In this document: positions 34,569-46,976 of the stretch, in pieces | How positions within the stretch are numbered: the first letter of the stretch is position 1 | Layout: each line of letters begins with the position of its first letter | Assembly (NCBI GenBank): GCA_025174535.1 | Contig: JALBUN010000006.1 | Location: 1,054,001 to 1,118,000, forward strand | Length of the DNA stretch: 64,000 nucleotides | Direction: 5' to 3' | DNA from: Cantharellus purpuraceus | Taxonomy: Eukaryota > Basidiomycota > Agaricomycetes > Cantharellales > Hydnaceae | Program-made: the position numbers and the translations under genes | Notes under the pieces: model-generated | What the model was told of the DNA's origin: nothing | Database searches by the model: none | Seen by the model: only the letters and a program-made list of their open reading frames with translations

Positions 34569-35640
34569 ATGCCTCGTATCTTGTTTGTAAGTGGCTTTGA
34601 TCGCCATACCAGGGCGCGTGACCTTGCCTATGAATTTGAACGGTGAGTAACACGATTTTTTCCTTGTCGCCGTTGTCGTTGACTAGTGGTGGGTGGTACC
34701 AGATACGGCCCTCTTGTTCGCTGCGACGTTCCTGCGCCGCGAAATTATGCATCAGCCAGCCCGTGAGTGTCCGCTCCCGATCCGCACGCGCCGCCCTTTC
34801 TTCGAGCGTTCGCACGACCCCGAGTCGATTCGAGTCGATGCATCGAGTTTCTGCACAAACGACGTCGAAGTCTATCGCATGCGCGCATCCCACGATACGT
34901 CCCTCACTTCGATTCACGCGTTCTACACCCTCTCCCTCTCCCACGATTTCGATCTCCTTCAATTTCTCCCCGAGTTCGAACGAGTCGCTCAACAATCCCC
35001 TCATTTCTCTGCTATCGCCAGTTATGCTTTTGTTGAATTCCGCAGCACGCGTGACGCTGAAGATGCGTATTATGAAATGTCAGTCATCTATTTTTTATTC
35101 ATAAACTTGGCATGTTTAATACCTTTTTTTGCTTCCTCCTAGGCATGGTAGGAGTCTTAACGGTTATCGTCTGAGCGTCCAGGTGCGTCCTTGGTCCTGT
35201 TTGAATGTGATAAATAGTCCAAATGCTGTTTACAGTGGGCCAAGAATCCACCCTCCGCCGTCTGGCGCTACGATGGTAAACGATCTCCTCCCCGCCGCGG
35301 CAGCAGAAGAGATAGGCGTAGTCGCTCTCGCTCTATCAGCCCAAGAAGAGACCGTGACAGAGACGACGACAGGGACGACAGGAGGAAGGACCGTGACAGG
35401 GATGACAAGGATAGAGACCGTGACCGTGATGACAGGAGGAGGGACAGGGACGATGATGGTGAAGACAGAAGAAGGAGGCGCAGCAGAAGCACAGAGAGAC
35501 GCAGGAGGAGCAGAAGCAGAAGCAGTGTCAGAAGGGATGACAGAGAGAAAGAGCCCGAGGAAGCTGGTGCCGAAAGGAATGGTGACCCTGATATCGAGCT
35601 TAAGGATGATAAGGCGACCACACCTCCCCGGGCAGATTAA
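34569..35640 (+). CDS. SR-type splicing factor (RRM plus RS domain), 211 aa
   Basis: Binds pre-mRNA in the nucleus and recruits the spliceosome. Five exons: 34569-34642, 34703-34762, 35022-35078, 35143-35182, 35236-35640 (636 nt). One N-terminal RRM: RNP2 is ILFVSG (residues 4-9), RNP1 is YAFVEF in exon 3, and the domain closes at NGYRLSVQWAK. From about residue 85 the protein is an Arg/Ser and Arg/Asp dipeptide-rich tail (SRSRSISPRRDRDRD and similar), the substrate of SR-protein kinases. Size and layout match short one-RRM SR proteins of fungi. Intron 2 is 259 bp, far longer than the local norm, and retention would give an immediate TGA. Confidence 0.93.
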
Positions 35641-35887
35641 GGGCCCCCACATCGTACTCGTCCACTTCGCTAGTGAAAAAAGCCCCTGTATATGTTCTCG
35701 GCAATAACAACTATGGTCTGCTTGCTGCTGCTTGTTATTGCAACGAGACTCAGAGTTTATATTATAAGCAAAAGTTAAATTCAAGCCAACTAAATTGCAA
35801 TCAATCCGAAAGTAAAAGCCAACGAAGACGACTGGGGATTACGTCACAAATGTCACGTACGTCCTACACTTGTCAGCCACCACATCC

Positions 35888-37840
35888 ATGAGTAGCATAG
35901 CGCACAGAGTGCCAACGATTGACGATCTTCGAGTAAGGCTTTTTCAATAAGCTGCCTGAATTATCACCGGTGTTGATGCTAATTCATTCATCACTAAACA
36001 GGTCAAATTATGCTGGATATGCCGTGAGGAGGAATCTCTAGGCGATGGTGAGTCGATGCCCTGTGGACTGCTTTCGATAGTTTATTTTGTGCTGGTGACA
36101 CGAGCGGGTCGTTCTGCATTTTCGAAGCCAAGCATGCCCATCCACCAGTATATACATTGACCGGCACGACTCGACTTGAACGGCTCCCTACTCGGCCACC
36201 TTTGCGTTTTTGAAAACATCTTTGTCTCCTTCTTCTTCCTCCCAAATTTCCCCTTGTTTACTAGAGAAGTTAACCCATCTGTTCTGTCCATAGCACCTTC
36301 GAGTTCGCCAAAAGCATGGGTGCATCCATGCGTGATTTTAATCGCTTTTCTGTCCTCACACTGTTCCACTGACGAACTATCACAGTCATGTACACTGGTT
36401 GCACACCAGGATTGCCTTCTCCAGTGGATTAAAGAATCTCAATCCCAACCCTCACGGCGAGAGAACGCTCTTAAATGCCCACAATGCAACACCAAGTACG
36501 TGGAGATATATCGTTGTGTCAATCTATTCAATTTGTCCTTCAGGTATATTATACATAGTCGTAACCCCTTCGTTCTTCGTGTAATGGATAGTCTCGATCG
36601 GTTGGCCAACCGCACTGGAAAATACGCAACACTCGGGATCGTGTTTGGTATCGTTGTAACCTTTACCGGCTGTACGTGTTGCCCCATATTACTTTTCTTC
36701 ATTGGATCTGAATTTTCCATTTGTTCAGCAATCTACGGCCTTTGTATGTTTTATGGTGCTCACGCTGTTCGTGTTTTTGTTGGCGACCGACTTTATGACG
36801 TCATAGTGGGTGATGACCCCAAGGATTGGAGCTGGACCGTATATTGCAACCTTCCTCTCATTCCATTCTACCTTATTGCATCTCATGTGCGCACATTTGA
36901 TTCCACCGTCTTTTCCAGTGTGACGGTTCCAATGCTCCTCTCCCTTTCTTTTCCATCTTCCACAATCCTTGCCGCTGCACACGAGCCTTTCCCGCTACCG
37001 CAGTTTTTGGTGACATACCCGCCAACTCCAACACTCTGCCTCCTCGTGTACCCCCTCCTCCGGATGTGGTACACTCACACGCGAGACCAGATCACAAATT
37101 GGGTGTTACAGACGCAGCCCGATGAGCAGAATCGACAGGAAGCCCCAGCGCGTCGGCAGACATGGGTGCTAGAAGACAATGACAATGCTGGCGACGGTCG
37201 TGTGCTGGGGGCCGATCTTCGAATTGACCTCGATCTTGAGGGTCCGGCAAGACAACAGCAGCAACCGCAGCAGAATGAGGAGCAGGCTAACCAAGATAGG
37301 CGTCCGAATGACAATGCGGACGGAAATGCAAACCAGGATGACGATCCTGGGCACAGAAGAGTAAGGGTGACGTTTTCCTCTCTTGGGCGTTTCATTAGCC
37401 GTGTGTTGGTCACGCCATGGGTCGCCAGTTATATGGGATCATTACTCGAGTTTTTATCTCACCATTCCCTCATTTTACGCCGCGTCCTATCTCTTCATGA
37501 ACCATACACACCATTAAGGTGGATGGACAACGTCGCACGGGGATCTGGCGCATCGCAAGCACTGAGCACCGTGGGCATGAAGGCACCATGGCATGACAAG
37601 CCAGCTATGGAGCCAATCTGGTGAGATATTCTTGACATCTAGTCTTTATGAGGTGTCATTGATTATGACAGGTGGAGAAATTCGCTTGGCTTGTCTCTCT
37701 GGATTGTCATGAGAGACACTGTTACGCTTGCCCACCTCTTCTTACGCAAGCGGGAGCTACAGTCCCGCCGTATATTGAGCCGATCCTTCGCTGGTATCGA
37801 TGTAGGAACACTGGACCTTATTTCTCCTGTCGCGTTTTAA
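35888..37840 (+). CDS. RING-CH (MARCH-type) membrane E3 ubiquitin ligase
   Basis: Six exons: 35888-35932, 36002-36047, 36294-36331, 36386-36495, 36544-37620, 37672-37840 (1,485 nt, 494 aa). The RING-CH finger is split over three exons: CWICREEE, then WVHPCSC, then LVAHQDCLLQWI and LKCPQCNTKY, giving the C4HC3 zinc ligands. Several hydrophobic spans follow (GIVFGIVVTFTGCTCCPILL, then others to about residue 290), then a Gln/Asn/Asp-rich stretch (37215-37345) and a last conserved part. Such proteins ubiquitinate membrane proteins in the ER or endosomes. Exon 3 (38 nt) is needed to complete the finger. The 48-nt intron 36496-36543 is a multiple of three without stop, so its retention would insert 16 residues just after the zinc finger. 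Confidence 0.9.
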
Positions 37841-37984
37841 CTGCGGCTGATACAATACTTACTATTAGTCCTCACGCTATTACGCACACCAGTGAAAGTC
37901 CAGGAAGATATGTGAATCAATGGAGTGTCTTGAAAGAGATCTAATCAACCTCAAGTACTGTCCCACGCTGTACACTTCCCCAAC
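37841..37984. other. Convergent gap of 144 bp
   Basis: Facing 3' ends of the RING-CH and eIF2-gamma genes; nothing else seen. Confidence 0.5.
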
Positions 37985-39788
37985 CTAAAAAGAAACCACC
38001 AGTTTCAGAGTTGTAGCGTAATAGTCACGAATGAACCCACCGACTAGCCGCCAATGCTTGTCAATTCGTCTGGAAAGGGCAACCTTTTCACCAATCTCTG
38101 TACAAGCGGGCTGTGTGAGCTGGATCTTGGCTAGATCGGCCTTCACGCTGAGAACACGACCACCAGTCGACGTCGAGCCAATATTAACAAGTAGCAGTTC
38201 ATTCTTCACTAATTTTGACACCTAGTAAAAGTAGAAGGAATGAGTTAGATCCCCGGTCGCAGCGATGCACACCTTTGTTTGCTTTTTGTCCTCCGTCTTC
38301 ACCCCAAGTAATCGACGGAGAAGGAAGAGGCTGATTTCCAACTCTGGAGACGTTGAACAAACAATACATTCCATGCACATAAAGGAAAGTCTGACCTGTG
38401 AATACAGATGGCAGCTTCCCCACAGCACCTAATACCTGCCCTACTAATCTATCTGCTCGGCAAAGCGTTGGATCTATCCGTGTTCCAACACCTATTAGTC
38501 CACCAGGTACGGCAAACTTCAGGTGGTTATTCTCGGCGTGAAGAGAAACGATACGGGAGAAGATGGGGCGACAGCGGTGTTTGCCTTGTGCGTCTTTGGT
38601 GACAATACCGGGTCGGATTTCTACTTCCATTCCGACAAGAAGAACACCTGTTAGGATTGACCCGCCGGCGACACCACCCTTGAGATCGTCCACCTCCGCA
38701 CCGGGTTTGTTCACGTCAAAGGAACGGATAACAATAAGTCGCGGCGTTGACATGAAGTCACGGACAGGTATAGGAATTCGCTTCACTATGTACTCGTTAA
38801 CGGCATCGATGTTATATTTTAGTTGAGCAGATATTGGAACGATGGGCGATGACTCGGCAACGGTTCCTAGAGTATGGTCAGTATACCGAAGGATGACTCA
38901 ATAGGATAACTAACCCTTGACAAATGAAACAATGCTCTTGTGGTGCTCCTCAGCAGCCTGCTCCTTGATTAGGTCAACCTTATTCTGGAGGATGATAATA
39001 TTTTGCAGTTTCATGATCTCGACAGCGGCAAGGTGTTCTGATGTCTGCGGTTGCGGACAAGTTTCGTTGCCAGCAATCAGAAGAAGTGCAGCGTCCATAA
39101 CTGCAGCGCCGTTAAGCATAGTGGCCATGAGAATGTCGTGTCCTGGGCAGTCGACGAACGAAACGTGTCTTGTGACATTGTCAGTGTGCAGAAAATCAAG
39201 TATTGCAATTCACGAACCGTAACAGCTTCATGCGATGACCACACCCTGGTCGCTCACACGGTGGTCGATCCTCTTTATCCGACTTGTAAGAGCGATAGCA
39301 CCCCGGACGTGGGCATGCTTCGTTTTCGCATTTGTAGATCTGTACACTGTTCAGGTCAAAATGATGTATTCTAAAATTATTCTCCACACCTTCGCGTTCG
39401 CATAGCCTAATTTTATAGTGATATTTCGAACAAGCTCGTTCTTGAAGCGAACCGTATGGACGCCCGATATAGCTTTGACGACTGTGGACTTACCATGGGC
39501 TACGTGCCCAATGGTACCTATATAGCCATGATATCAACTCCGGGTGTATCTGGTCAAAGTATCTCTCACCTAGATTTATTGTCGCCTACGTACCTCAGTA
39601 AAGGTGTTCACTACAGCATCTAACAGACCTACCTGTTTTGAGATGACTTCTGGAGATAACGGTGTGAGTTTTGAGGCATCTATCTCGACTTTTTCGAGTT
39701 GCTCAGCGAGCTCTTCGAGCCCCTCGTCCTCATTTTCAGAATCCAAATGCTCGTTTTTTGTGTGGTCCTTTGTCGTTGAGTTCGCCAT
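37985..39788 (-). CDS. Translation initiation factor eIF2 subunit gamma
   Basis: GTP-binding core of eIF2, which delivers initiator Met-tRNA to the 40S ribosome. Eight exons: 39788-39633, 39585-39570, 39517-39390, 39339-39218, 39168-38915, 38866-38396, 38343-38273, 38221-37985; 1,455 nt, 484 aa, the normal length. Seen: acidic N-tail; P-loop GHVAHGKST; zinc knuckle with [11 protein letters not shown] and [17 protein letters not shown] (G3); NKVD (G4); SAQLKYN (G5); EF-Tu-like beta-barrel domains II and III to the end. Exon 2 is a 16-nt micro-exon encoding ATINL immediately before the P-loop; skipping it would shift frame and destroy the GTPase. The start codon opens 162 bp from that of the divergent PPR-like gene. 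Confidence 0.97.
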
Positions 39789-39949
39789 CCTGTAGAAAGT
39801 GTGATGACTAGACGTTTTTAGAGTGCCAGCATGTGTACGTAAGCCCACGAAAGTTTCTATTGGCCACGACTTTTTCTGGTGAAAGACCTCCTGGCTTCCT
39901 ACGTTTAATCTTCACTCATCAATCATATATTAGGTCGTGCCATGGGGGA
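39789..39949. promoter_or_regulatory. Divergent promoter region, eIF2-gamma / PPR-like gene
   Basis: 161-bp gap between opposite start codons. No TATA box was recognised; role inferred from gene orientation. Confidence 0.4.
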
Positions 39950-42823
39950 ATGAACCTAGTTCCCACCAGGAGGTCTACACACCGTGGTCTTCTTCGGACT
40001 TTGCTGCCTGAGCATGGCACCGTTTTCTGTCGGTTTCGTCACAGTTTCTGCGCGCTTTCGTCTGAAGACTACAAGGTGTCCAGACTCTACGACATCGCGC
40101 AGAACCCGTTTGAAAATGGCTCGCTGATGTATCCAGCAAGACCTAGGTTGTCTTGGCATGCGAGGTTGAATACTCCAGCGTTGGAGAAACAGAGCATGCA
40201 AACACGCATACCATTTTCATCGAACCATTCTACGACTGGACGCTATGGTCCTTACATACAGGAACTGCTCAATGGACTTTGGTCAATGGATAAGAACCCT
40301 ATTTGGATCCTCATTGATGATTTGGTTGCGACAGGCGAGCTCCAGAGCTCCCACGACACATTCCCTGAATTCCAGCAGTGGAAGCACGTCGTGATGGCAT
40401 CTAGCTTCTCAGAGGCTATATTGACGTTGGTTTCGCAGGGGTATCTCCGATATCATTCCCCACTAGAGGAACGAGACGAAGTGGTAGATGATGATGAAGC
40501 AGGAGACGAGGATGTAGTGGCAGAAGAGGGTGGTGTGCAGGGAGCACCCGAGTCTACTTCAGTTTCCGTTCCAACTTGGTTGGTAGCCTTCATGCTCGCC
40601 ACGATGCCCCATACACAGGTTGACGCTTACGAGGGGTTCGCATTCTGTTTATCACAACTCGATGCTACCCCCACACATCTTCGTGCTCCTCTTCTCCTTT
40701 TCTCAATGTGTTCACTTTCCACCCACAAAGTAGCCGTACAGGTCCCGATCCTGTTGGGTGCCTTCCATGATATATTCTCTAGCACGGATCCCGACCTGGA
40801 GGCGAAAACCGACCGATGGAAATCCTTCGGATCCCGGGAGACTGTCATATACCAGTATAATGTCCTTCTCACCTTGCTTTCTCTATTTCCCCACGTTCCT
40901 GGATTCGCTCGGTGTACCATCGGAGTTTTACAACACATGGAAGCATCTGATGTACTGCTGGATGTTGACACAGCCAACAAACTTATAGCTTGTCGATTCG
41001 CTTCGAACGGCCTGGTGGCCACCATACGCGATGTTCTCGAAAGACAGGGAATGCACGGCACACAAGACCAATCGGACGAGCTTTCTTTTGCATTACTGCG
41101 GTTTTATTCCAGACGATCTAATCAGCCAATGGCTGCAGAATATGCTGAAACCTCACTCCAGAAACGTCCTGGCCAATATGCTCAAGCGTATTTGAGGTCA
41201 TTTCGAAATGTCGCAGAATCCTTTGCCTATCTTCGAAGTATCGAAGAACGTGAGCAACGAGAGGGCACATCGAACAAGAACAATATCGAGGGTGCGCGTG
41301 CTCTGGACCGCCCCTTCTCTGGCCATAACCAGACAGTCTCACATTCGCCTAGTGCCGAGTTCCGCGGCGTGACCAAGCGCCACGTCTATTCCTCTTTGCT
41401 GCATTCAGTCTCCACCAGTAAAACTCTATCTGCGAAGACCTTCCATGATCTATTTATCACTATTCGCGAAGCTCATGGTGACGATAAAGAGCTAGAGACT
41501 ATTGCTATCTCTGGCATGTTGAAACGCAAAGCATGGGACCAGGCCAAAGATCTATGGGATCAATGGCAGACAACGAATCGGTCAATACGATCCATATTAC
41601 GCGAAATGCGAAGCTTCCTAGAGAGGAGAGACAGAAATTTTGGGGATGCGGGAAAAGTTCGACGGACACTTGGATGGTCGAAAGTCACTGAACAAGTGAC
41701 AGCTCGAAGAATGAACATGTTGAGTGTGGATGCCAGCGCACTATCTGTCGTTGTACGCGCGCTCGCAGGTCCCAAGCCTGATTCCCTTGCGAGCGCTTTT
41801 GCGACAATGGACGGATACGCTCTCAAATTGCACACTTCAGAATCCAGACCTGGGGATGTGGATTATTCGGATTCACCTGAACCAAAGGCTGCTACTAGCA
41901 CCGAACCTATGGAACAAATACAACTAACCTCACGTGTCATCAATTGCTTTATGGTCCGTGCCATGTATTTTCGACGCCCGGACGTTGTTTTCCGACTCTG
42001 GGACGCCATGACGAATTATTACGGAGTTGACAGCTCGACAACTACCCTAGATATTCTCATACGCAGTGCTCGCCTTGCTGCGTCCATGGAAACCGCGCTC
42101 ACTAGATTCGCGCCAAAGTGGATGATATTCACTGGTGGGGGAGGCTTTTTCAGAAAGCCAGTTTTTCCCAATCTCAGTGCAGAAATCATGTGGATGCTAA
42201 GTCCTGACTGTTCGCCAACACCGAGATGGGGCGGTGTTCCAGCTTGGCGTATGGTGCGGCGTCTGTTCCGCGAGGAGATCATCTTTGCCAACTTCCCCCG
42301 ATTAAGGAATGTTACTATTCCGGCGTTAGCAGTACGAGGAGACAATGCCACTGGGAAGGTCGAGGCATTCAAAGAGCTCACTGCGGCCGGAGGCCTCTGG
42401 GGGACGCAAGCAAGGATGGGGAACTATCCTCACCTTGTGCCCAGTGCACGAATTTTCAGGGAATACATCGTCATGCTGGGGCGAGTGCATCGCAGTAGCG
42501 AAATACCAGAGGTTTTGGCGTGGATGAAAGCTCTCAATCTGTTGCCAAGTCGCCGGTGTCTGAGCCTATCTCTCGCTCTGTGGTCTCAGGTTGGACTCGA
42601 CTCTTTAGCAGACGATGCGTGGGGCGGGGTAATGCCGAGACATCATGATCGCACTGGAATCCAATCCTCTCCAGGGCACCGGAGACATGGAGGTGAATAC
42701 GACAAGTTGCTCGCTTGGTTGGAAAATTGGGTAGGAGAAAAGAACGTGCCCGAGGAAAGTGAGGTGCTAGATGCGTTTAGATATCTCCAGGAACTAGAGG
42801 AGAGAGAAGAGTTCCTCTACTAA
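39950..42823 (+). CDS. Mitochondrial PPR-like protein, single exon, 957 aa
   Basis: Long intronless frame. The frame is open upstream to 39833, but ATG 39950 gives an Arg/Ser/Thr-rich, acid-poor leader ([20 protein letters not shown]), a typical mitochondrial targeting sequence. The body is alpha-helical throughout, with repeated helix pairs of about 35 residues such as [20 protein letters not shown] and [20 protein letters not shown], the pattern of degenerate pentatricopeptide repeats. An acidic stretch (residues about 180-200) interrupts the helices. Fungal proteins of this kind act in mitochondrial RNA stability or translation; the target here is unknown. Being intronless is unusual beside its multi-exon neighbours. 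It is convergent with the PDAP1 gene, with 49 bp between stops. Confidence 0.75.
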   Translation: MNLVPTRRSTHRGLLRTLLPEHGTVFCRFRHSFCALSSEDYKVSRLYDIAQNPFENGSLMYPARPRLSWHARLNTPALEKQSMQTRIPFSSNHSTTGRYGPYIQELLNGLWSMDKNPIWILIDDLVATGELQSSHDTFPEFQQWKHVVMASSFSEAILTLVSQGYLRYHSPLEERDEVVDDDEAGDEDVVAEEGGVQGAPESTSVSVPTWLVAFMLATMPHTQVDAYEGFAFCLSQLDATPTHLRAPLLLFSMCSLSTHKVAVQVPILLGAFHDIFSSTDPDLEAKTDRWKSFGSRETVIYQYNVLLTLLSLFPHVPGFARCTIGVLQHMEASDVLLDVDTANKLIACRFASNGLVATIRDVLERQGMHGTQDQSDELSFALLRFYSRRSNQPMAAEYAETSLQKRPGQYAQAYLRSFRNVAESFAYLRSIEEREQREGTSNKNNIEGARALDRPFSGHNQTVSHSPSAEFRGVTKRHVYSSLLHSVSTSKTLSAKTFHDLFITIREAHGDDKELETIAISGMLKRKAWDQAKDLWDQWQTTNRSIRSILREMRSFLERRDRNFGDAGKVRRTLGWSKVTEQVTARRMNMLSVDASALSVVVRALAGPKPDSLASAFATMDGYALKLHTSESRPGDVDYSDSPEPKAATSTEPMEQIQLTSRVINCFMVRAMYFRRPDVVFRLWDAMTNYYGVDSSTTTLDILIRSARLAASMETALTRFAPKWMIFTGGGGFFRKPVFPNLSAEIMWMLSPDCSPTPRWGGVPAWRMVRRLFREEIIFANFPRLRNVTIPALAVRGDNATGKVEAFKELTAAGGLWGTQARMGNYPHLVPSARIFREYIVMLGRVHRSSEIPEVLAWMKALNLLPSRRCLSLSLALWSQVGLDSLADDAWGGVMPRHHDRTGIQSSPGHRRHGGEYDKLLAWLENWVGEKNVPEESEVLDAFRYLQELEEREEFLY

Positions 42824-42872
42824 ATTGTACAGCTGTGCATTATTACAAAAGGGGGTTGTGGCAGCTGATCCC

Positions 42873-43709
42873 CTAACGCCGACGTCCTTGGGATGATGCT
42901 TTCGCTTGAAGTTCGGCCGCTTTCGCTAAGTACAAACATTTGAGATGATATAATGTGACCGGCAAAGTTACTTAGGATCAGCAAACCTTCTGCTTCAGCC
43001 TTCCGTTTCGCTTGGGCTTCCTCTCTTTCTTTGCGAATCTGGGCAAGACGAGCGAGATCTGCCTTGGCCTGATCTGTCTTGCCAGCTAAATGCGCCTTCC
43101 AGTATCTTTCCTTGGCCTCCTGTTTCTCCTTTTGTTCCCTGATGGCACAGATCAATCACAGCATCCACGAGCACGGTCACAAGGACCTCACCTTTCACGT
43201 CTGGATAATGGCTGTGGAGCGTTCAGATCAGATAATTTCTTCGCCTTGGCTGAGCTGTGATTTGGATTGATAAGGTCTGCATCCTCATCGTTCTCATCCT
43301 CATCGTCCACAGCTGCGTTTTTCTTCTGATCAGCAGCCTTCTTCGCGGCTTTCCTTTCAGCTCGGCTCATTTCGGGTTGTCCAGATTTGGAGGCCATGTC
43401 AACATCATCATCATCATCCTCCACTTCTTCTTCTGCTTCGCCTTCATCTTCATCGTCATCATCAGACTCCTCTTCAATGTCCTTATCCCGTGCGGCCCTG
43501 ATAGGATAGGCTCCGGTGATCAGCCCCTAAACATCACACTGCTACACACGCACCACTTGTCTACAGCGACCGCAGTTCCATTCTCGTCTAATTGTAAATT
43601 ACGACTAGTCGACAATTCAGAAAAGATAACGTGAATATCATTCCCGACTTCACCTGAAGCTCCTACCACCCCCCCTCTTTGTCTTGAATTTTCCAGAGCC
43701 ACGAGCCAT
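42873..43709 (-). CDS. PDAP1/PP28-family phosphoprotein, 205 aa
   Basis: Five exons (43709-43654, 43604-43554, 43497-43192, 43138-42987, 42925-42873; 618 nt). It starts [18 protein letters not shown] followed by LDENGTAV, the N-terminal signature of the 28-kDa heat- and acid-stable phosphoprotein. A long acidic run follows ([17 protein letters not shown]), then the conserved core [47 protein letters not shown] and [20 protein letters not shown]. The family is widespread in eukaryotes, with RNA/ribosome association reported but no firm molecular function. It is divergent from the peroxygenase gene (200-bp gap). Confidence 0.92.
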
Positions 43710-43909
43710 AATTTTCGATCACCGGCGTGCTTGAGGGGTGTGGAATGTGCAAGAAGTTGGTGATCTCCTGAAGGCAAAAGAATGGAGAACGCGTGTCAGC
43801 AATGTGATATATCACGTGACTCCACGCGCAACTCCTATTACATAATCCCGAAGTCGCCGAGCCCTTATAAATTCGTTTGCTAGATATTGCTTGTTAGCCT
43901 CATACAAGT
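43710..43909. promoter_or_regulatory. Divergent promoter, PDAP1 / peroxygenase
   Basis: A 200-bp gap between opposite starts. TATAAA at 43866-43871 lies 39 bp up from the peroxygenase ATG, a plausible TATA box. Confidence 0.45.
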
Positions 43910-44763
43910 ATGACTGATACACGCGTTTCCCATGAGTTTCAAGCTCCAGAGTCCACTGCAAGTCGCAGTCCCTGTCCGGCGTTGAACGCTGCAGCGTCGC
44001 ATGGCTATCTGTACGCCTTCTTGAGAGCACGTCTCTCACACCCCCACCAGAGTGCTTATACATCCTCTTTCTACAGCCCTCGCTCTGGTCGCGACATATC
44101 ATTTATACAGCTTGTGAATGCCCTGCGGACCGTGTACAATGTTTCCCTCCCGCTCGCGCTCTTTCTCACGATGTCCGGCTTCTTGATCAGCGGCAGGAAC
44201 GGACATCCCACTATTCCGTTTCTAGGGACAATCGACCTCCATGACTTCGCGCGCCACGGAAAGATCGAGCACGACGGTTCTCTGGCTCACACAGATGCGG
44301 CGCCTCATGCCGTGTTCGCCGCAACATATCCTGATAAGGCACTGTTGGAAGATATGCTGGCTAATGGCGACGGAAAATACTTGACCATGGAAGATATGGG
44401 GCGAGTAAGGTATAAGATAGATATGCAGCTCGCACGTGAGGGCCGTAGTTTAGATGGGACCCACGGTATGCCATCTCCGTGTGGAATATGCATATCCCTC
44501 GAAAACGTAGTGACGTCTCACATATAGCCGAGGTCACTCGTGGAGAGATTGCCTTGTTACTTTCTGTGCTTGGCGATGGAACGAAGGTGTCGTCACAGAG
44601 GGTCAAGCAGTGGTTGGGTGAGGACAGACTGCCCGATGGATGGACGAGGCCTCAGAGGGTGCAGGGGCTCATTGAGACTATAACGATGGCGAGGAAGATT
44701 CAAGATGCCGTGGACAGGGCGAAGGAAGCGGCAGATCACCCAGCTCATTCGAAGCAAGATTGA
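43910..44763 (+). CDS. Short haem-thiolate peroxidase (UPO/chloroperoxidase family), intracellular
   Basis: Two exons (43910-44465 and 44528-44763; 792 nt, 263 aa). RSPCPALNAAASHGYL contains the Pro-Cys-Pro motif whose Cys is the axial haem ligand. EHDGSLAHTDA carries the EHD motif found in the short unspecific-peroxygenase group, with the Glu as acid-base catalyst. The C-terminal half (LTMEDMGRVRYKIDMQLARE, EVTRGEIALLLSVLG) matches the family's helical end. These enzymes oxyfunctionalise or halogenate organic substrates with hydrogen peroxide. Most are secreted, but this one begins MTDTRVSHEFQAPEST with no signal peptide, so it is likely cytosolic. Length is normal for the short group. Confidence 0.92.
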
Positions 44764-45339
44764 GCATTTATATCCTTGTGTACTGTCGCCACTGCGGACA
44801 TTTGGGCGCAGTACAGTCGAGCATTTCCGAGATGAATACCCTGGGTCTGAGGCATGTTTTGTTTTGAATAATGGATAAGGCCAACTTGAAACTCACATAC
44901 GAGATATATATGCGCGAATGGCGGGAGACACTGAAAAACAAACAACTTGCGATTATACATATGTCCCAATGATATGTATTACAATGTTGAAAGAGAGTAA
45001 GAACGATGTTTATAAAAGTAACTTAGATTCCTGCATATAGTTTGCCTCCACAGAGTTGGCGTAGCTTCTTCTGACGTTCGAATATCAACAAAGAAGAATG
45101 GTCACCGTATTTCTAGACCGTCAACAATGCTGTATGTTGACCATGGCCACCAATGTACACTCCTGGCCGTGCTATCAGAGCGCAAGATATGAGAACCAAA
45201 AGTCGAAGGAGGGAGGTTGCCGTTTGGCCACGACGCTGAAATCTGATGACTGCTGTGTTTGTTGCACCCTCGCCGCGCTAACAGCCCAAAACGGAATGTG
45301 AACACATTGCATTGAATACTCTATGAGTGGACCGTCTCT
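44764..45339. other. Intergenic region
   Basis: Convergent 3' ends of the peroxygenase and DUF6533 genes. Short frames only; no feature recognised. Confidence 0.5.
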
Positions 45340-46976
45340 TCATGGTAATATTCCTGCGTATTCTCCCGAAAGCAATAGTGTCTTCTCTTTGTAAAACCTT
45401 TCGCGCATGTTGAGAAAGAGGCGGCTGCCCATAGCACATGGTACGGCCACTGCCCAGCTGATTTGGGATGAAAACGTTAGTAGTGGTTGTGAGAGGGGAA
45501 TCCATCGAATTTGTAGACTCACCCTACGGCGATTTCGAGATCCCGATGGAGGCCGTCGGGTAGCGACCAGACAATGCAATTCGCAAGTAAAACCACGAAC
45601 ATCCTGATTGGCTTTATAAGCAAAGGCGATAGAACGGCTTCAGAATCTTACGCCAAAAAGTATGTCAGACTGTGTTTGATCATCAGTACTGGGGCAATCG
45701 AGATAGAATCAACGGGGCATACCTGTCTCGAACAATCAATTGCAACAGCTTAGAGCTCGTTCCAGAACGGTAAAGGCACCATCCTTTGAGCGTCATGAGA
45801 ATCATAAGAATTGTCTCGAAGATCAGCGCAGGAACCCAGCAGAGAAAGAAGTGGGGCGGTTTTGAATTGGCGTGGCAGCCTGTCAAGTCGTTTCCTGGCA
45901 CCGTAATAGCTGAAATTCTGCGTGAGGCTCCAAGAGAGTCAAACAAGGAATAGGACGTCTCACGCTCAGGCATTCCTAGGACTACGATTAGCAGTGAGCT
46001 GAAAACTTCTGCTACAAGGAGTGCAATCAACGTAAGTAGTATTCGTTGGCTGCGTTCGTATACTGCATGTATCTGAGAAAGAAGATATAAGACCATTGAT
46101 TAACTCGATAGAACATATTAAATACTCGAGTGATAAGGATAACTGGTTTCATGGTGGTGGTGAGTGCATACATAGACACTCAAAGACTTGATCTGATGAT
46201 TTACCCTCCGCACTAATGATAGCAACAACTTCCCTGCATTTAGTTGTATGCGTCAGCAATGCTCAACACCGCGCTAGTGGCCAAACGCCCCGACGAGTTT
46301 TCAAGGAAACAGGCTTTGACCTACGCGGCGAGTTCCCACCAATTAAAGTTTCGACAACTTGTGGCCAATACTATCTCAGAACACGGATACCTATACAAAT
46401 AGGTGATACATACAACTTTGAAACGTTATTCGAGTTGTGGAGAAGCATGGAATGACCTCACCTTTAAGGATAAAGATCCGTTAAAGAATACTGTATGCAT
46501 TGTCAGTACAGGTGCGGCCGCAGGGCGGTGTAGATTAAAAGTACCGGAAACGTCAAAAATGAGTGTCACTATTCCGAGGTAACGATTCTAAAAGGGTTGT
46601 TAGTATTTCCATGTGCCTGAAATAGGCAGGAACACGTGCAAGCATGTAGAGCGCTTTTCCGTATGACCAGTTGCGCTTCCACACATATTCGACCTGCAAC
46701 AAATTATAAATGACAATGGTTTACGGCAAGAGCGTCGGAACGAGACCTGCCTCGGCGTCGAATGTAAGAGCTGTCGGGAGGGGTCAGCCGCGACTTCCAT
46801 GCAGGCGACCACCGCCGCAGACTCACTATAGTCATACAGTAACATAGAAAGCGCTGCGATTGTCCCATACTTGGTGGGAGCATCTACACACAAGCTCAGT
46901 GAGAAAATAGGGGCGGGAGTGCGTGCGGACACTAACACCCGACGACGTATGGTTCAGTATCGAAGCCAGAGGCCAT
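45340..46976 (-). CDS. DUF6533-family seven-helix-like membrane protein
   Basis: Basidiomycete-specific polytopic protein of unknown function. The exons read: MASGFDTEPYVVG; then VDAPTKYGTIAALSMLLYDY, joined in phase by using the CTGAG acceptor after a 44-nt intron; LTFDAEAGLVPTLLP; VEYVWKRNWSYGKALYMLAR (the DUF6533 hallmark, with aromatic Trp-Lys-Arg and Arg-Val-Pro-Ala-Tyr); NRYLGIVTLIFDVSG; REVVAIISAE; HAVYERSQRILLTLIALLVA; LCWVPALIFETILMILMTLK; FVVLLANCIVWSLPDGLHRD; and WAVAVPCAMGSRLFLNMRER, ending near GEYAGILP at 45340. About seven hydrophobic helices result. Not every intron was fixed. No partner gene suggests its role. Confidence 0.8.

Noticed and set aside
34693..35142. Continuous 149-codon frame through the SR gene intron
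   Set aside because: It is out of frame with exon 2, and removing the 259-nt intron restores a full RRM. Kept only as a possible alternative exon.
46600..46976. DUF6533 gene as a frameshifted pseudogene
   Set aside because: The first junction looked out of phase until the CTGAG acceptor was used; with it the frame is intact.
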